From NCBI GenBank assembly GCA_027422505.1, contig JAPQWV010000017.1, forward strand, positions 14,943,501 through 15,007,500: a stretch of 64,000 nucleotides of DNA, written 5' to 3'. Of the stretch, positions 22,901 to 35,217 are shown one piece after another. Under the pieces are notes generated by a model, which did not search any database, was not told the DNA's origin, and was given only the letters and a program-made list of their open reading frames with translations. How positions within the stretch are numbered: position 1 is the first letter of the stretch; each line of letters begins with the position of its first letter. A program made the position numbers and the translations under genes. The stretch is from Craterostigma plantagineum (lineage: Eukaryota; Streptophyta; Magnoliopsida; Lamiales; Linderniaceae).

Positions 22901-23451
22901 CGAAATTCTAATTCCACAAGAACGCGATGTCGTGGAAAATGCAAAGGATTTTGCCGTTACCTTTGTCAAATCCCGCATGCTTCGACGAGAGGCACTTGTT
23001 GATATCCCAAATAATGTCTTCAACGGGTGAGGGTTGCCGTTGCTCTATACTTGAAGTTTGGTGAGCGGCGGTCGGTATCTTATTTGGATAAAGTCTTGTA
23101 CCATCTCTGCATCAGAAGGCATCGAGTCGTAATTGTTGCTGAAGGGTAAGTCTAGGACTAGGCCGAAATCGTTCTTGTTCGTACTGATGTGGCTTGTCCC
23201 GAGCACTGTTGTAAATTGGTAAGCGCCATCAATTTCAGACCCTTTATGCGCCCCAAAAACTGTTGAAGGTAAACCATCGGCACTGATGCAGTTACGGTGA
23301 GTGCATTCCACAGTGGGTGACCTTGTTGTATGGACACGATTATCTCATCTGGACACCCAAAGGTGGTCAGATCGAGCTGAAAGTTGGTGTGCTAAATGTT
23401 GAGGTACAGATTGTGATCATATATGTGGTTATATTCTGGGTAACGATCCAT
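19967..23451 (-). pseudogene. Extra ORF of the SIRE-like element (downstream of pol)
   Basis: The reading starts at ATG 23451 (MDRYPEYNHIYD), directly after TTATTTTCAG, a good 3' splice site. Near 23290 it has LWNALTVTASVPMVYLQQF, a block I recognise from uncharacterised proteins linked to plant copia elements. The middle (21951-22565) is acidic and Glu/Gln-rich with a 75-bp tandem repeat. A Ser/Thr/Pro-rich part (21365-21901) follows. The C-terminal part (20348-21304) contains WENIRIEIPFIEEVHQKIW and YLYMLTKLGPDWRLCIPK. It ends at TAG 19967 with a Leu/Lys-rich tail. Such ORFs are called env-like in the literature, but I see no clear transmembrane segment. Frameshifts occur near 20330, 21330, 21920 and 22600-23050. 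Function unknown. Confidence 0.7.
22281..22430 (-). repeat. 75-bp tandem duplication within the extra ORF
   Basis: Two 75-bp units (22281-22355, 22356-22430) encode in frame a 25-residue repeat containing HVSVLQEPIEEV and QEAQLEA. The flanking VVQDLDTEQL suggests that a third, partial unit once preceded it. Confidence 0.93.
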
Positions 23452-26400
23452 CTGAAAATAAGAAATCAGAAAATTCATTAGTTCAATTTTAAGTGTGATT
23501 CGAAAATTATCATATCAAACTATAATATTTGAACAGTTTGTTTTGATAGACATAGAATATATAATTTTACACGTCGGTCATACGAATGTGAACAAATGGG
23601 ATGAATCGAATATGAGACGTATAAAGTTAAGTCGCAAAGTTTTTCTAAGTATTGAATCGCAAATGTTAAGCACTGTTCACTCCGTTCTATTTATTGCTCG
23701 AGAATTTAAAGTCTCTATTTAATTGCCCAAGTGCGGAATTTAAAAATTAAAATCTCCGTGCATTTTTTTCGATCAAGAAATTCTATTCGCTAGGTTTGCT
23801 ACAGTGATAAAGACTTATGAAAATTGTTCTAAGTGTTGAATGTTGCGTTAAGTACTGTAGACGATCAATTTTACGAGCGAGAAAAATGTCCGCGTAAATT
23901 TACGATCGTGAATGTTTTCCCAGGTAACTTTACTATCGAAAAATTTTTCTCGAGCGAATAAAATTTTTCGTTTCGAAATTTTTCGAGCGAGAAATGATTT
24001 TCGATCCTAAGTGAGGTTTTCGCTTCTAAGTTTGTCGATTGAGAAAATTTTCAACGAAAAACTAAGTCAATCGCCGAGAAAATTTTCGATCGAGCAAAAA
24101 CATTGGCTGCGTATTTGACGATCGAAAAAATTAGCGTCAAAAAATTAATTTTATCACAGCTAAAATTTTCGATGGAAATCAAATGAAATCGAAAATCTAT
24201 TTGCGATGGTAAGTCGCGCTCGTGATAATTGGCATCTAATCTATTTCGCTCTTTAATATTGTTTTGGTCGCATAAAATCTCAATTAGAATTCTCGGTGGT
24301 AAGTAATTTTTTGATCTACGTCATCTATCTTAGTGACTAAGTCAAAATTTAGCGATCGAAAATATTATTTGATGCAAACAGTATCTTAATCAATTCTAAA
24401 TTCAACTAAAACTGTTTGCGATCGAGAAACTTATTTGACTGCTTCAAAGTTCAAAAACCCAGTTTAATCGAACCTCGGATTTTAAGACACAGATTTCCAA
24501 AACTTATACTACCAGGATGATCAAACACTCCGAAACTATCTTAAAATGCAGATATTTACCCAGATAATCACATATAAAGGTCTTAAACACTGCCAAATAT
24601 CATTTGGGTTTCTCACAGTTTACACATACAAACATATAACATGTAGTCATGCGAAAAATCACAGAATATAGAAGCAAACGGAGTTTAATAACATGGAAAC
24701 ACCTAATAGACGTCGATTCTACCTTTAAAAGACGATAATCTGTTGAAAAACAAGAATTTGAGTGAATTTTTGAGTTCGTCTTTTTTAAAAGGGTTTTTTG
24801 CGAGATAATTTTTATCGACGTCATGAATTTTTCGATTGGGGAGTTATGCGTGTATAAGGGATTTTCGACTACAAAAAGGTAATTCGTTTTAATGGGCGGA
24901 TTAGACATATTGGGTTCTCGGGTTGGACAGGCCCATTTTAAATTTTCGCTCGAGAAACTGGAATCGAAAATTATCTTTTCTATCCAGTTTTTCGATTGTA
25001 AGTTTCCTATATTTCTATTTTATCAGATTGACCCCTATTTCACTGCCCCTACAAATTAAAATCACTGCAATTAACTCCCTGTAATTCAGAATAGTAGCGC
25101 CTGACTCCTTTGACGAGGTTCGAAAAATCCGTATCACTTAGAGCAAGACATTAAAATTATTAGAGATAATGAACAAGTAATTTTAATTAGGCCCCCCCTA
25201 AATTTCTATATCAATGCCGTTAGCTCCAGTCGTTGAAAGATCGATCGTGAAGTCCTCCTCAATGAAATGCATTGTAGCAAGGGAAATTAGATCGAAAAAT
25301 TTCTGCAACTCTTAGATAAAGAACATAAATATTTGGAGCTCAAGGCATAGTATTTTGTAAATGCTCCGCCTCAAGTAATGCACCTAAATTGAATTATCGT
25401 GCAAACACATAAACCAATTCAATTAACAATCATTAAAACATGCAATTAATCAATTTAGCCTAGATACATGGTCCCCTAAGCATGTAATCAAAATTTCGCG
25501 CGAGGGTATGAGCAAAACAAATATTCGCATTTTAATCTATTCAGTACCAATGCAGGCGAATCATGCATTCAGAACGTGCGAATTATGAGATATAAAATTA
25601 TCGCATTTATACAATTCAGTGCATATGCAAAATAAAAATTGCGTTTCATAATGTGCATTTTCTTATTTATATGGATATTATTATAAGAAAAGAAAAAGAG
25701 CTTATATAGATATTATTATATATATTTTTTGTTTTCTTATTTATATGTATGTACTAATATTATTAATAGCATGTGGTCAGATTATTTTGCTTCGATCACT
25801 ATCACGCCTAAAATTTCACAAGACACGTGGAAAGATCAACTGCCATCAAATCATGTCAACAAACTATAGTCCTAAGTTCGTAGAGTGATCCATTTCGACA
25901 ACTCTCATCGAGTTCGCTCTAGCACTCAATTATTTTAACTTGGGATTTTTATATGTATATCACTCAAGTCAACACAAGCAATATTACGTCAATTTACCTG
26001 TGATCGAGGCACTTTTAATCATTTCACCAAGTGAAAGGTTGTTGTTTTGGAATCAAGCGGACTTTGAAGGATTTTAATTTGGCTCTGACTTAGAAGGGAA
26101 CGAAAATTCTGGGAATGTGGACTTAACATCTTCATCTACCTTTTCTTAGTCACTTTTCTTCGTCGGCATTTTTCTTTATTTCTTCTTTCGTCCATTTCAT
26201 CCATTTTATTTTTCGTGTTTTTCTACACTTGCACAAGCTGAAGCTCCGCTTCTCTACGAGGCTGAGAGATTATCTAAGGCGAAATTCTTCTTCTTGGTTC
26301 TCGGGCCGATACCGTGCTCCTCTTCTCTTAATCCCTAGAGAGGTTTCAAAGATTTATCAATTAGGAGAAGTTCACAGTTGTGGATATGTACCCAAGGTTG

Positions 26401-27267
26401 TGCTCCTCTTCCTGTTTCCCGATATAAGACCGGATTATCGTTGCAGAAGTTCACTTCGTGGTGCTCCTCTTTCCAGCCGTTCTGACGAGCGTACGGAATT
26501 ATCAAGGGAGAAATTCGCAGCAGATCCAAATCCCACTTCTTATGATTTCTGAAAGATCTCAATAATCGGGAGGGCAGGTTCTTTTGGACTGCTTTTTATG
26601 CATTGAGCATTCCTCGTGTGCGTTTTCCACCTCCTTTTGTCATTTTTTTCTTTTCAATTCTTCTTGTCTCCCCCTGCTTTTCTCGATTGAATATCCCTCC
26701 GAAGATTGTGAACATCAGTTGAAGGCTTGAATGGGATTCAAATGAAGAAAATGGAATCAGAGAAGGCTCAAAGTGGATGACTAAAGGCTATGTCAAAGGA
26801 TGGAAAATAACATATGACCGAGTGAGGAATTTCCTAAGTGCCTATATCATTTTCCTAACGATCTAACGCAAGGCGCGTATGAGGCCAAGAATCACTAGTA
26901 AGACAAGCAATTGATGTATGACTCGCTCGAGAATAAATCCGTAGAAAGAAAATAAAAAGACTAGAATCATCACTTATGTAAAGTGGCTTTGTGTCTAATG
27001 GAGAAAACTAATGTCCTTTAGACACAAGAATGCGACTTAGACTGACAAAATTAAGCAATTAATCAGTCGCATGTCGGGGAATTATTTGTGACTTATATCA
27101 AAGCATCCTAAAGGTTTTCTTCATCCCCCGAATATAATAGGTATATGTATAATAGTTTTGGATTTTTTTTTATTATTATTAATTTTCATGCAAGATACAT
27201 CATTTAAGTATAGAAAAACACATAGAATAGAGCATAAGAAAGCAAAGATGATCAGGTAAAGCACATA
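23452..27267. other. Non-coding spacer between pol and the extra ORF
   Basis: About 3.8 kb without recognisable domains. 23840-24480 is dense in TTTTCGATCGAGAAA-like palindromic words, also found in the 5' leader (33960-34480). 25140-26000 is AT-rich. 26230-26530 is an imperfect tandem repeat. A spliced subgenomic RNA for the extra ORF would need an intron over this spacer; the acceptor is visible at 23452, the donor was not identified. Confidence 0.6.
26260..26530. repeat. Imperfect tandem repeat, about 60-90 bp unit
   Basis: Four diverged units each contain a G(A/G)(A/T)TTATC-like start, a GAGAA(A/G)TTC(A/G)C-like block and a GTGCTCCTCTT block. Starts are near 26267, 26355, 26431 and 26496. 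Confidence 0.55.
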
Positions 27268-30200
27268 TCACGTGAGATTCAACATGCCTAATTTTCCGAC
27301 AAGGAATTGGAATCGTTTTTCATCCAATGCCTTGGTGAAAATGTCGGCCAGGTGATACTCTGTGTTCACAAAGTACATGTCAATTGTGCCTTTTTCTACG
27401 TGATACTTTATAAAGTGATATCGTATGTCTATATGTTTTGTGCGTTAGTGGTGAATAGGATTGCACGTAATAGCGATGGCACTCTGACTATCACAATATA
27501 TGGGTATATTGTTAAATTGTACCCATAATCGCGAAGCTGAGTCCTCATCCACAGCATTTGCGAGCAACAGCTAGCAGCTACGACGTATTCTGTCTCAGCC
27601 ACGATGTTGAGACGCAATTTTGCTTCTTGGATGACCAATAGACTAGCTTTACGCCTAAAAATTGAGCGCCGCTTGATGTGCTTTTTCTATCCATACGGAA
27701 ACCTGCATAGTCAGCGTCAGTGTAGCCGATTTGTTTAAAATTCGTACCTTTTGGATGCCACTGCCCGAGGGTAGAAGTGCCCTTGAGGTAGCGTAAGATC
27801 CGTCTGACCGCTAGCATGTGGGATTCTTTTGGATCGGCCTGCAAACGGGAACACAAGCACATGGCAAACATGATGTCCGACTTGCTTGGGGTGAGATAGA
27901 GAAGAAAACTGATTATGCTGCGATAGAGAGTGATGTCAACCACTTTTCGAGAGGGATCGGCATCCAATTTGCAGCTAGTCGCCATGGGAGTGATGAGATA
28001 CTTGCTCTGATCTTGATGCAATTTCTTCAAAAGGTCTTTGATGTACTTCGTCTGACTTATGAAAATTCCATCTTCGAGCTGCCTGACTTGAAGTCCCAAA
28101 AAGAACTGCATTTCGCCCATGTGACTCATTTCAAACTTGGTCTTCATGAGATCTCCGAATTTCTGGCATAGTTGGGGATTTGTCTTGCCATTTAATGAAG
28201 AGAGTTGTATCGATGGTTCTTCGAATAAATCCAGATTTCACGAGCATTTTGCTCAGGACGTCATACCAAGCGCGAGGGGCGACGTAACTGATAGACGTAA
28301 TCAGGATGTTCTTGATCAATGAAGCCTTCAGGTTGGGCGACGAGACTTCTTCTTTTAACACGACGTTGAGAAAGGCGGTTTTGACGTCCATTTGGTAGAC
28401 TTTGAAGTCTTTATGTGCCGCATAGGCCAAGAAGAGGCGGATGGCTTCGATTCGGGCAACAGGAGTGTACGTTTCGTCGTAGTCAATGCCTTCCTATTGA
28501 TTGTATCCATTCATAACTAATCTTGCTTTGTTCCTGATCACTTCTCCATCTTCATTTTTCTTGTTCTTGAATACGCATTTCGTCCCTAAAATTATTTTCT
28601 CATGCGGACGGGGTACTAAAGTCCACACTTGTAGACGTTCGAATTGGTTAATCTCATATTGCATTGCTATTACCCAATCCGGATCCTTAAGTGCGTCTGC
28701 TACCTTTGTTGGCTCGTTTTGGCTTAAGAAGCAGCTAAAACGTCCGCTCTGATTTCTTGTTCGTACTCCACACGAAGGATTACCAATGATCTGATCGACT
28801 AGATGTGCTCGAGTCCACTTGCACTCATGAGGCAAGGCCGAGCCTCAAGCATCAGCCATTTGTGGACCGAGATCTCCAGTAATCTCAAGATGTTCATCGA
28901 GTTGAGGTAATTCCATTTCTGCACTTGAGTTGAGTGACTCTGATTATGTAGCAACATTCTGTGGTAATTTTGAATCGGTGAGGTGGGGACAGTTGAAGTA
29001 CTCGGTACATCGGCTTCGTCAAGTGGAGGTGGTTCCATGGCAAGTGTGGTAATGGTGGTGTTTGGCCGATATATGTGCTCAAAGAGCGACTCCAAGTCTT
29101 CTAGAGCAAATCGCATAGCTTCTTCTGACATTGAATCTTGAGTTGTTGCCGCTCTATGCTGGTCTTGTGCCAACACAATAGTGAACACGGTTTCTGAACT
29201 GTCGTATTTAGAAGCCATCTGGTTAGGCATGGGTCTTGGACTGATGTGCCTTGAAGCCATTGGGTCGGGCCTGATGTATACTCTGTATGCCTTAGAAGTT
29301 GAAGAATACCCGACGAAAGTGGCTTAGAATGCTTTAGGGTCGAACTTAGCACGTTGTTCTCTGTCGTTCGCTACAAAGCACTTGCATCCGAAGACCTTAA
29401 AAGATGAAATGTTGGGTACTCACTTGTTAATGATCTTGTACGGAGTCTTATCGAAGCGCTTGTGAACAACCGTACTGTTCTGAGTGAAACATGCAGTATT
29501 TACTGCTTCAGCCCAAAGGAAGTGTGGGAGGCCGGAGTGGATCAGCATCGTACGCGCGGCTTCCACTAGAGTTCTGTTATTCTTTTCAACTACCCCGTTT
29601 GTTTAGGCGTCTTTGCGGATGAGAATTGCTGACTAATCCCAAGTTTCTGATAAAAGTCACTGAGATGCTTGTTCTTGAACTCAGTCCCATCGTGTGTTCG
29701 AATGACTTGAATAGTCTGCTACTGTAGGTTCCGCGTTGAGTTCACAAAAGTGATGATCAAGTCCACTGTCTCATCCTTTGTTCGGAGGAACTTTTTCCAC
29801 GTGTAGCGAGAAAAGTCGTCAACATTGACCAGCACATACTTGCGTCCGTTGATACTCTTTGTTTACATTGGTCCAAAGAGGTCCATGTGATGTAGTTCAG
29901 ACGACGTGAAGTAGAGGCAACTAGCTTGACGTGATGAGAGGCTCGCTTCATTTTTCCAAGTTGACATGACGAACAGTGATGCTCTTTTTGTAGCGTTATA
30001 GTTGGAAGACCGTGCACCAACTTTTTCTGTGAGAGTCATTGAAGAGCTTTAATGTTCAGATGAGACATGCGTTGATGCCATAGGCTGTTCCTCTGGATTT
30101 TAGTCCGAGAAATGAGGCAAACAGTTGTCAAAGGCCGCACGGACGTCATGTTGATCGTGTATAGATTTGGTCTCTGAATTCCTTGAAGGAGTTCTTTGTC

Positions 30201-30272
30201 CTGACTATCCAAAATTCTGCACCGATCAGCAAAGAAGAGCACCTGAAATCCTTTATCGCAAAACTGGCCTAT

Positions 30273-30402
30273 GCTGAACAAGTTATGACGGAGGCCTTCG
30301 ACGTAGGAGACATCCTTAATTGTCAGATTGTCCAAACGCTGAACAAGTTATGACGGAGGCCTTCGACGTAGGAGACATCCTTAATTGTCAGATTGTCCAA
30401 AC
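30273..30402. repeat. 65-bp tandem duplication in pol
   Basis: Units 30273-30337 and 30338-30402 are identical as far as I can read, starting GCTGAACAAGTTATGACGG. A 65-bp gain shifts the frame at the protease/pre-integrase boundary. Identity suggests it is recent. It ends at the edge of the hAT MITE duplication (30402-30409). Confidence 0.95.
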
Positions 30403-30409
30403 TAATATC

Positions 30410-30638
30410 CAGTGGCGGACCTAGCTTGTCTAGTCAGTGGGGTGCACTTACCACTTATTTTTAGAAAATTTCAATTGGCCCCATTACCCACTACTTTTCT
30501 AAAATTTCACTGGGGTCCTCATAGTATAAGTTTCTTTACTTTTCATCCTACAGTTGTAAAATTTCAGTAAATTAATAATAATTTTTTTTTCCAGTGGGGT
30601 CCAGTGACCCCACTGGACCTCACGTGGCTCCGCCACTG
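30410..30638. mobile_element. hAT-type MITE with CAGTGGCGGA termini
   Basis: The terminal inverted repeats are CAGTGGCGGA and TCCGCCACTG. The target-site duplication CTAATATC (30402-30409 and 30639-30646) is 8 bp, as for hAT. The element is 229 bp, non-coding, and splits the copia pol gene between the protease (PILGFRDI) and pre-integrase coding parts. Confidence 0.95.
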
Positions 30639-33600
30639 CTAATATCTCTGAAGCCAAGAATCGGAGCTGAATCATTGTTCTCGAATCTGACTTGTCCATT
30701 TAAACGGTCTTGGTAGTTGCACAACAGCTCTTGATTTCCCGTCATGTGTGTTGAGCAACCCGAGTCAAGGTAACACACATGATGGATCTGCAAAAAAACA
30801 AGTTAGAGAGCTTTAGGTATCCACTTAGAAATGGGTCCTCTCGGATTAGCAGATTTGGTTAAAGGTTCCGATTTTATTTCTCAATTTGTACAAATAGAAG
30901 CTTTACGTACCCAAGACAACGTTGGCGAACTAGTTTTGGATTTTGCCTTTGTAGGAAACTTAGCCTTTTTGGCTTTCGTTTTCCTAGGCGGAGATTTCGA
31001 AACCCATTTGGGTTGAACCTGGAAGGGAAGTTGAATCTCTGCATGGGCAAATGCTTTAGTAGGCTTGATCGTGGAAAAGATTGTTTCCCTAGAGAGTCTC
31101 CTAACATGAATGAATGGCGTCATAACCTTTCTTAATGGCTGGATTTTGTTTCCTACGAGTCATCCTATCGACATTTGTCTTAGAATGATTATTTTTAATT
31201 TCTGAGGTAGAGCCTATTTCGTAATTAGTGCTTCTAAAAATGGTAGGCTTTAGGGAGCATGTAGAACCGATAATTTGAAGCGAAGAAATGGCGCTTTTAT
31301 TTCTACCACTGTTCTTTATTTTTACAGAAGGAGAGCTAGCATTTGAAACATTTAAATTGACGTGCTCCTTATCTATTTTATTCTAGACAGCCGCGCCTTC
31401 GACTCCTTATGCTTGGGTACTACGCTCCATGTAGACGTAGGAGAGATAGAATTAGAAATAATGTTTTTCAAAACAATCTTCATAGGTTTTGGATCTTGTG
31501 AAGGCGACCTTTCTTTCTTCACGCTTTTCATAATTATTTTTCTTGTGAGAGAGATGCGTGAGAAATGGGTTGGGAGAAGGAGGAAGCTTTGAGATTTTCG
31601 ACCTCATCTAGAGTTTTTTTTCTTTTTCCCTTCAAAACTCTCTCTTTCTTTGTCTACGGAGGCTCGTAATTCCTCTATCTGGTTAACAATAGGGAGTATG
31701 TAGAGAGAATTTTTCGAATGTACAATTTGAGCTTCCTTAGTTTCGGTTTGAGGCTCGGGAGGTTTGACTAAATCACAGTCACGCGTCAAGGGTATTTCCC
31801 GAGACTTGTAACTGCCATTTAAATCTTTGTAGTCGAAGGGGATTGCAGCCCTATGTTTGGCTCAGCTATTGCTAGTTCTGAAGTGCCTAGTTCATCTGCT
31901 TTAGTAAAGTTCATAAGAGAGGTAACGCCTAAAACCATGTATGTAATATCGTATGCTTTCTTTTTCTTTAATGTACAAGGGTTAGTGAAATCTAAGCCTT
32001 CTATGGGATTATAAATTCTATATCCTTGGGATGGTTTAGGAAAATTGTCTGTTCGGTCTGTCCCATTCTTGTAAGAAGATCGTCTAATTTTTTAACTTTG
32101 GCGTATAACTTCTTACGTTCTTTGCCAAAGAGAGTATAGTTCTTTTCCACAATTAATTTTGCGGCTTTAGAGGCATCTAGTTCTTTAACTAGTTTACTAA
32201 CTTTAGTGTTGGATTTATCTAGTTGGGCTTCTAAGTTAGTGACCTTATTAGTAGCATCGGTTAATCTACAATTGAGCTAGCTTTCTCGTTGAGATTCCTA
32301 ACCAAGCAAATATAGTTATTCTCTAGCATGTCTTCTAGTTCTTTAACTTTTAAGCTATGCTGCTCTATCTGAGGCTTCGTAGTCTCACTAATTTTCAAGC
32401 TCTTAGTTAGTTCTTCTATTTTTGCACTAGAGCTTCTAAGTTCTAACTCAAGACTAGCTATTCTCTCCTAAGACCTAGATAGGTTTTTGTCTACTTTCTT
32501 TACACTTTTCTGCTCACGTTTCATGTTAGCATAATTTAATTGATACGATTCTAACATGGTCAATAATGTGGAAGAATCTACCTCCTGTAAAGATTTGGAT
32601 GCTTGGTCATCGTCCGTCCGGTTGAAGGTTTCGGCGTTTGAGTCCTCGTCCAGGTGGACCATGACGGCTAGATTCCCCTCATCAGAACTAGATATACCCT
32701 CGAGCCAGTGGTCTTGTTCGGCCATGAGGGCTACTCAACCTTCCTTTTGCTTAGTAAGTTGAAGCTTCTTGGAGTAGTAATTGGCATCTCTCTTTTTCGA
32801 GAGAGTGCACTCTCGGGCGTAGTGACCAGTTTTGTCGCAGTTAAAGCACTTGTTAGTCTCTTTGACATACTTGACTTCGGATGCCTTGGGTGCACGTTCC
32901 TTATTCTTTGAGCTAGAAGTCCGAAGTCGGTTGGCTGATGATGAGATTTCTTCTTTAACTAGTGCTTGCTCATCATCTTTCCAATTAGAGCTAACTGTTT
33001 TCCCAGCACTTTGATGTTTGGCTCGATGTCGAAGTCTGATTCGTCTTCCGACTATGAAGGTGTGGGAGGCCTAATGGTCTTTTCCTTACGTGATCCTGAG
33101 CTCCGCTTCTTTGAGACTAGGGCAACTGTGTCTTCTATCTGTTTGCCCTCCTGCTACTTCTGAATCTAGCTTATATCTTCCTCGTGTTGTGCGATATTGT
33201 CAAGCATGGAATAGATGTCGAGCGATCTTGGTTCTGTCGAATTTGAGTGGATATCTTCTTCCATTCAAAGGGCATAGATGATAGAATTCGGATGTTGGTT
33301 CCATGTTGGTCTTTGTGATTACCATTTTCCTTATCTCATTGAGAAGTGTGACGTATCTTTGATAGAGATCATGTAGGCTTTCCTTAGGTTTTGATCTAAA
33401 TGAGTCGTAAGCAGTAAGAATGTTTGCCTTCTTGGCCTTGATACTTACTTCTATCCTTTGCATCATTCTATGCAATTCATCCCACATCCCTTGAGCCGTT
33501 GGGAGGCTGTCTATTTGTCTGTAGATGTCATTTGGGATGCCTTGCATTAGTGTATTCTTTGCTATCAGATCAGCCTTTGCTTGAATCCTTTTCCCTATCT

Positions 33601-33832
33601 GTGTGTTCCCTAGGCTCTTTTAGTCGCCTAGTGGCGGGAATTGGAGGAGTAGCTGTATTGTCGCCGGGTATTGTGACCCAAAACTGAGCTGGTCCTTCCT
33701 CAAGAGAGAGAGAAGGTTCTTTGCCTGATTCTTTAGCTCAATGAAATTCAGAAATTGGCTTTACCAGACAGTGTATTCACCTATTTTAAGGATTGGAGGA
33801 CGGTTGTCATTTCCAAGCGTATAAGCTTCCAT

Positions 33833-34887
33833 TTTTAAGTTGATATGTAGAGATCTTCGTAAGTTGTTTGAAGAATAGATTTCGGTGTAATGTGCTTCAC
33901 AAGTGGCAGACTTGTTAGTAACGTTTGATTCAAAAGTAGAATTATTTTTGATTCAATCTTTAAAGTTTGATAAAAAATAATGTCTTCGAAATAAAACGTG
34001 TAACTGTTTTCGCGCGATAAGTACTGTTAGCGGAAAAAATTTCGAGCAAAAATAATTTGCTCCAAATCTTTCGGTCGAGAAACTTTTTCAGTGCGTGAAT
34101 TTATCTCGATCGTTAAGAAACAGTACTGTTAGTAAGTTTCTCGCTTAGTCAAAAGAAACTGGTTGACCGAAAAAGTTTTACGAGCTCAAATGATTTTTTG
34201 CTTGGTCAAACTTGAATGTCTGACCGAGAATGTTTTTCGAGGGAAAAATGTACGCGCGCAAAATGAAAATGACTCATCGAAAAAGATTCTCGCTGAAATA
34301 AGGCTCGAGAAATTTTTCAGCGTAAGTCGCCCTTAACAGCAACGACTTCAGTAATGATATTGTATTGTACTTGAGAAAATTTCTCGCACGGAGTTTTCGA
34401 TCGAGAAATCAAATCCGATCAAAAATCTAGCGAGAAAAATTGAAATTAGACAGTTAAACACAGAATAAGATATTAACACGGATTCAAGCAAAAACAGAAA
34501 ATTAGGCAGTGAAATTGCAGGTAATTGCTCAAACCTATCAGCTAATCACACGCGAATAGACAATTAAACATGTTATGAAGGAAAGTATGGCCAATTTCAG
34601 CAAAATCAGTATGAGTTCATCATGTTCAATCGCAAACAGTAACTTCCAGCCGAATCTAAATTCAGTCAAATTTGAAGTGAAATCTGATACCGATCGAATC
34701 GCAAATGATTTCTAACACTATTGCGAGCACATAGGCATAAAAATCAAATCACATAAGCAGAGAATTGAGCCTTTCGATCTAGATTTCAGTTTCGCGCCAA
34801 AAAGTTCTTCGAGCGATCGAAAAACTTTTCAGAAATGAATTTCGACCTAAATCTAACAACTCAGCTTCAAAACAGATACCAATCTGC
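33833..34887. other. 5' leader of the SIRE-like element
   Basis: About 1.05 kb lies between PBS and gag start. It has no ORF and contains many TCGAGAAA and TTTTCGATCG words. Long leaders of this kind are usual in SIRE elements and contain packaging signals, which cannot be identified here. Confidence 0.6.
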
Positions 34888-34899
34888 TCTGATACCAAT
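34888..34899 (-). other. Primer-binding site, initiator-Met tRNA
   Basis: The minus strand reads TGGTATCAGAGC two bases after the end of the 5' LTR. It is complementary to the 3' end of plant tRNA-iMet, the normal copia primer. Confidence 0.97.
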
Positions 34900-34901
34900 T
34901 G

Positions 34902-35217
34902 TTAGGTCCCCTATTATCAACTCTATTGATCCTAAGCAGGAATTCTAAGTAGTCGACGTGAATTATGAAATTCAAACCTTCGGTCGAAAAACTTGTTGAT
35001 GAACAGTGAGAGGGAATTCGTGTCGTGTGAGAGCGTGCAAAGTGTTTCTCTCTCTCTAGAATTTAATTCTCAAGCCTTTCGGATCAATTCTAAACTTTCT
35101 CTATTGATCTCAATGTTTACAATTGTATTTATACCAAACAAACTTTGTATAAATAACAATCTAGTTCTAAACTATGGACTAATAAAATCAAAGGACAATT
35201 ACAACGTATATTCTACA
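34902..35217 (-). repeat. 5' LTR of the SIRE-like element
   Basis: The plus strand runs from TGTTAGGTCCCCTATT to ATTCTACA, 316 bp. It carries a minus-strand TATAAATA at 35126-35133, the likely element promoter. It differs from the 3' LTR by scattered substitutions and one 32-bp length difference, so the insertion is not recent. Confidence 0.95.

Larger units (their letters stand above)
27268..33832 (-). pseudogene. SIRE-like copia gag-pol
   Basis: Gag starts at ATG 33832 (MEAYTLGNDNRPP) with a UBN2-type domain (33200-33547, LPTAQGMWDELHRMM). The zinc knuckle CFNCDKTGHYAREC is at 32800-32850, then a coiled-coil tail (32060-32500). Protease has LDSGCSTHMTG at about 30735-30770. The GAG pre-integrase block (SLWHQRMSHLNIKAL) is at 30050. 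Integrase is heavily frameshifted (29300-29970). RT begins WVIAMQYEINQFERLQVW (28680), with KARLVMNGYNQ and [12 protein letters not shown]. The segment that should contain the YVDD catalytic motif is missing near 28180, where KWQDK is followed at once by CQKFGDLM. RNase H ends with EYHLADIFTKALDEK and stop 27268. Normal SIRE gag-pol is one polyprotein; this copy has a dozen breaks. Confidence 0.93.
19501..35217 (-). mobile_element. SIRE/Maximus-like Ty1/copia LTR retrotransposon, 15.7 kb
   Basis: Paired LTRs (19501-19848 and 34902-35217) start TG and end CA. On the minus strand the order is 5' LTR, iMet-tRNA PBS, long leader, gag-pol, long spacer, extra ORF, polypurine tract, 3' LTR. Flanking pentamers are CTTCC and CATCC (4/5 match), a plausible decayed target-site duplication. 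Size, gag with a long coiled-coil tail and an extra ORF after pol are features of the SIRE lineage. Frameshifts, a 65-bp duplication, a hAT MITE and loss of the RT active site make it inactive. Confidence 0.92.
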
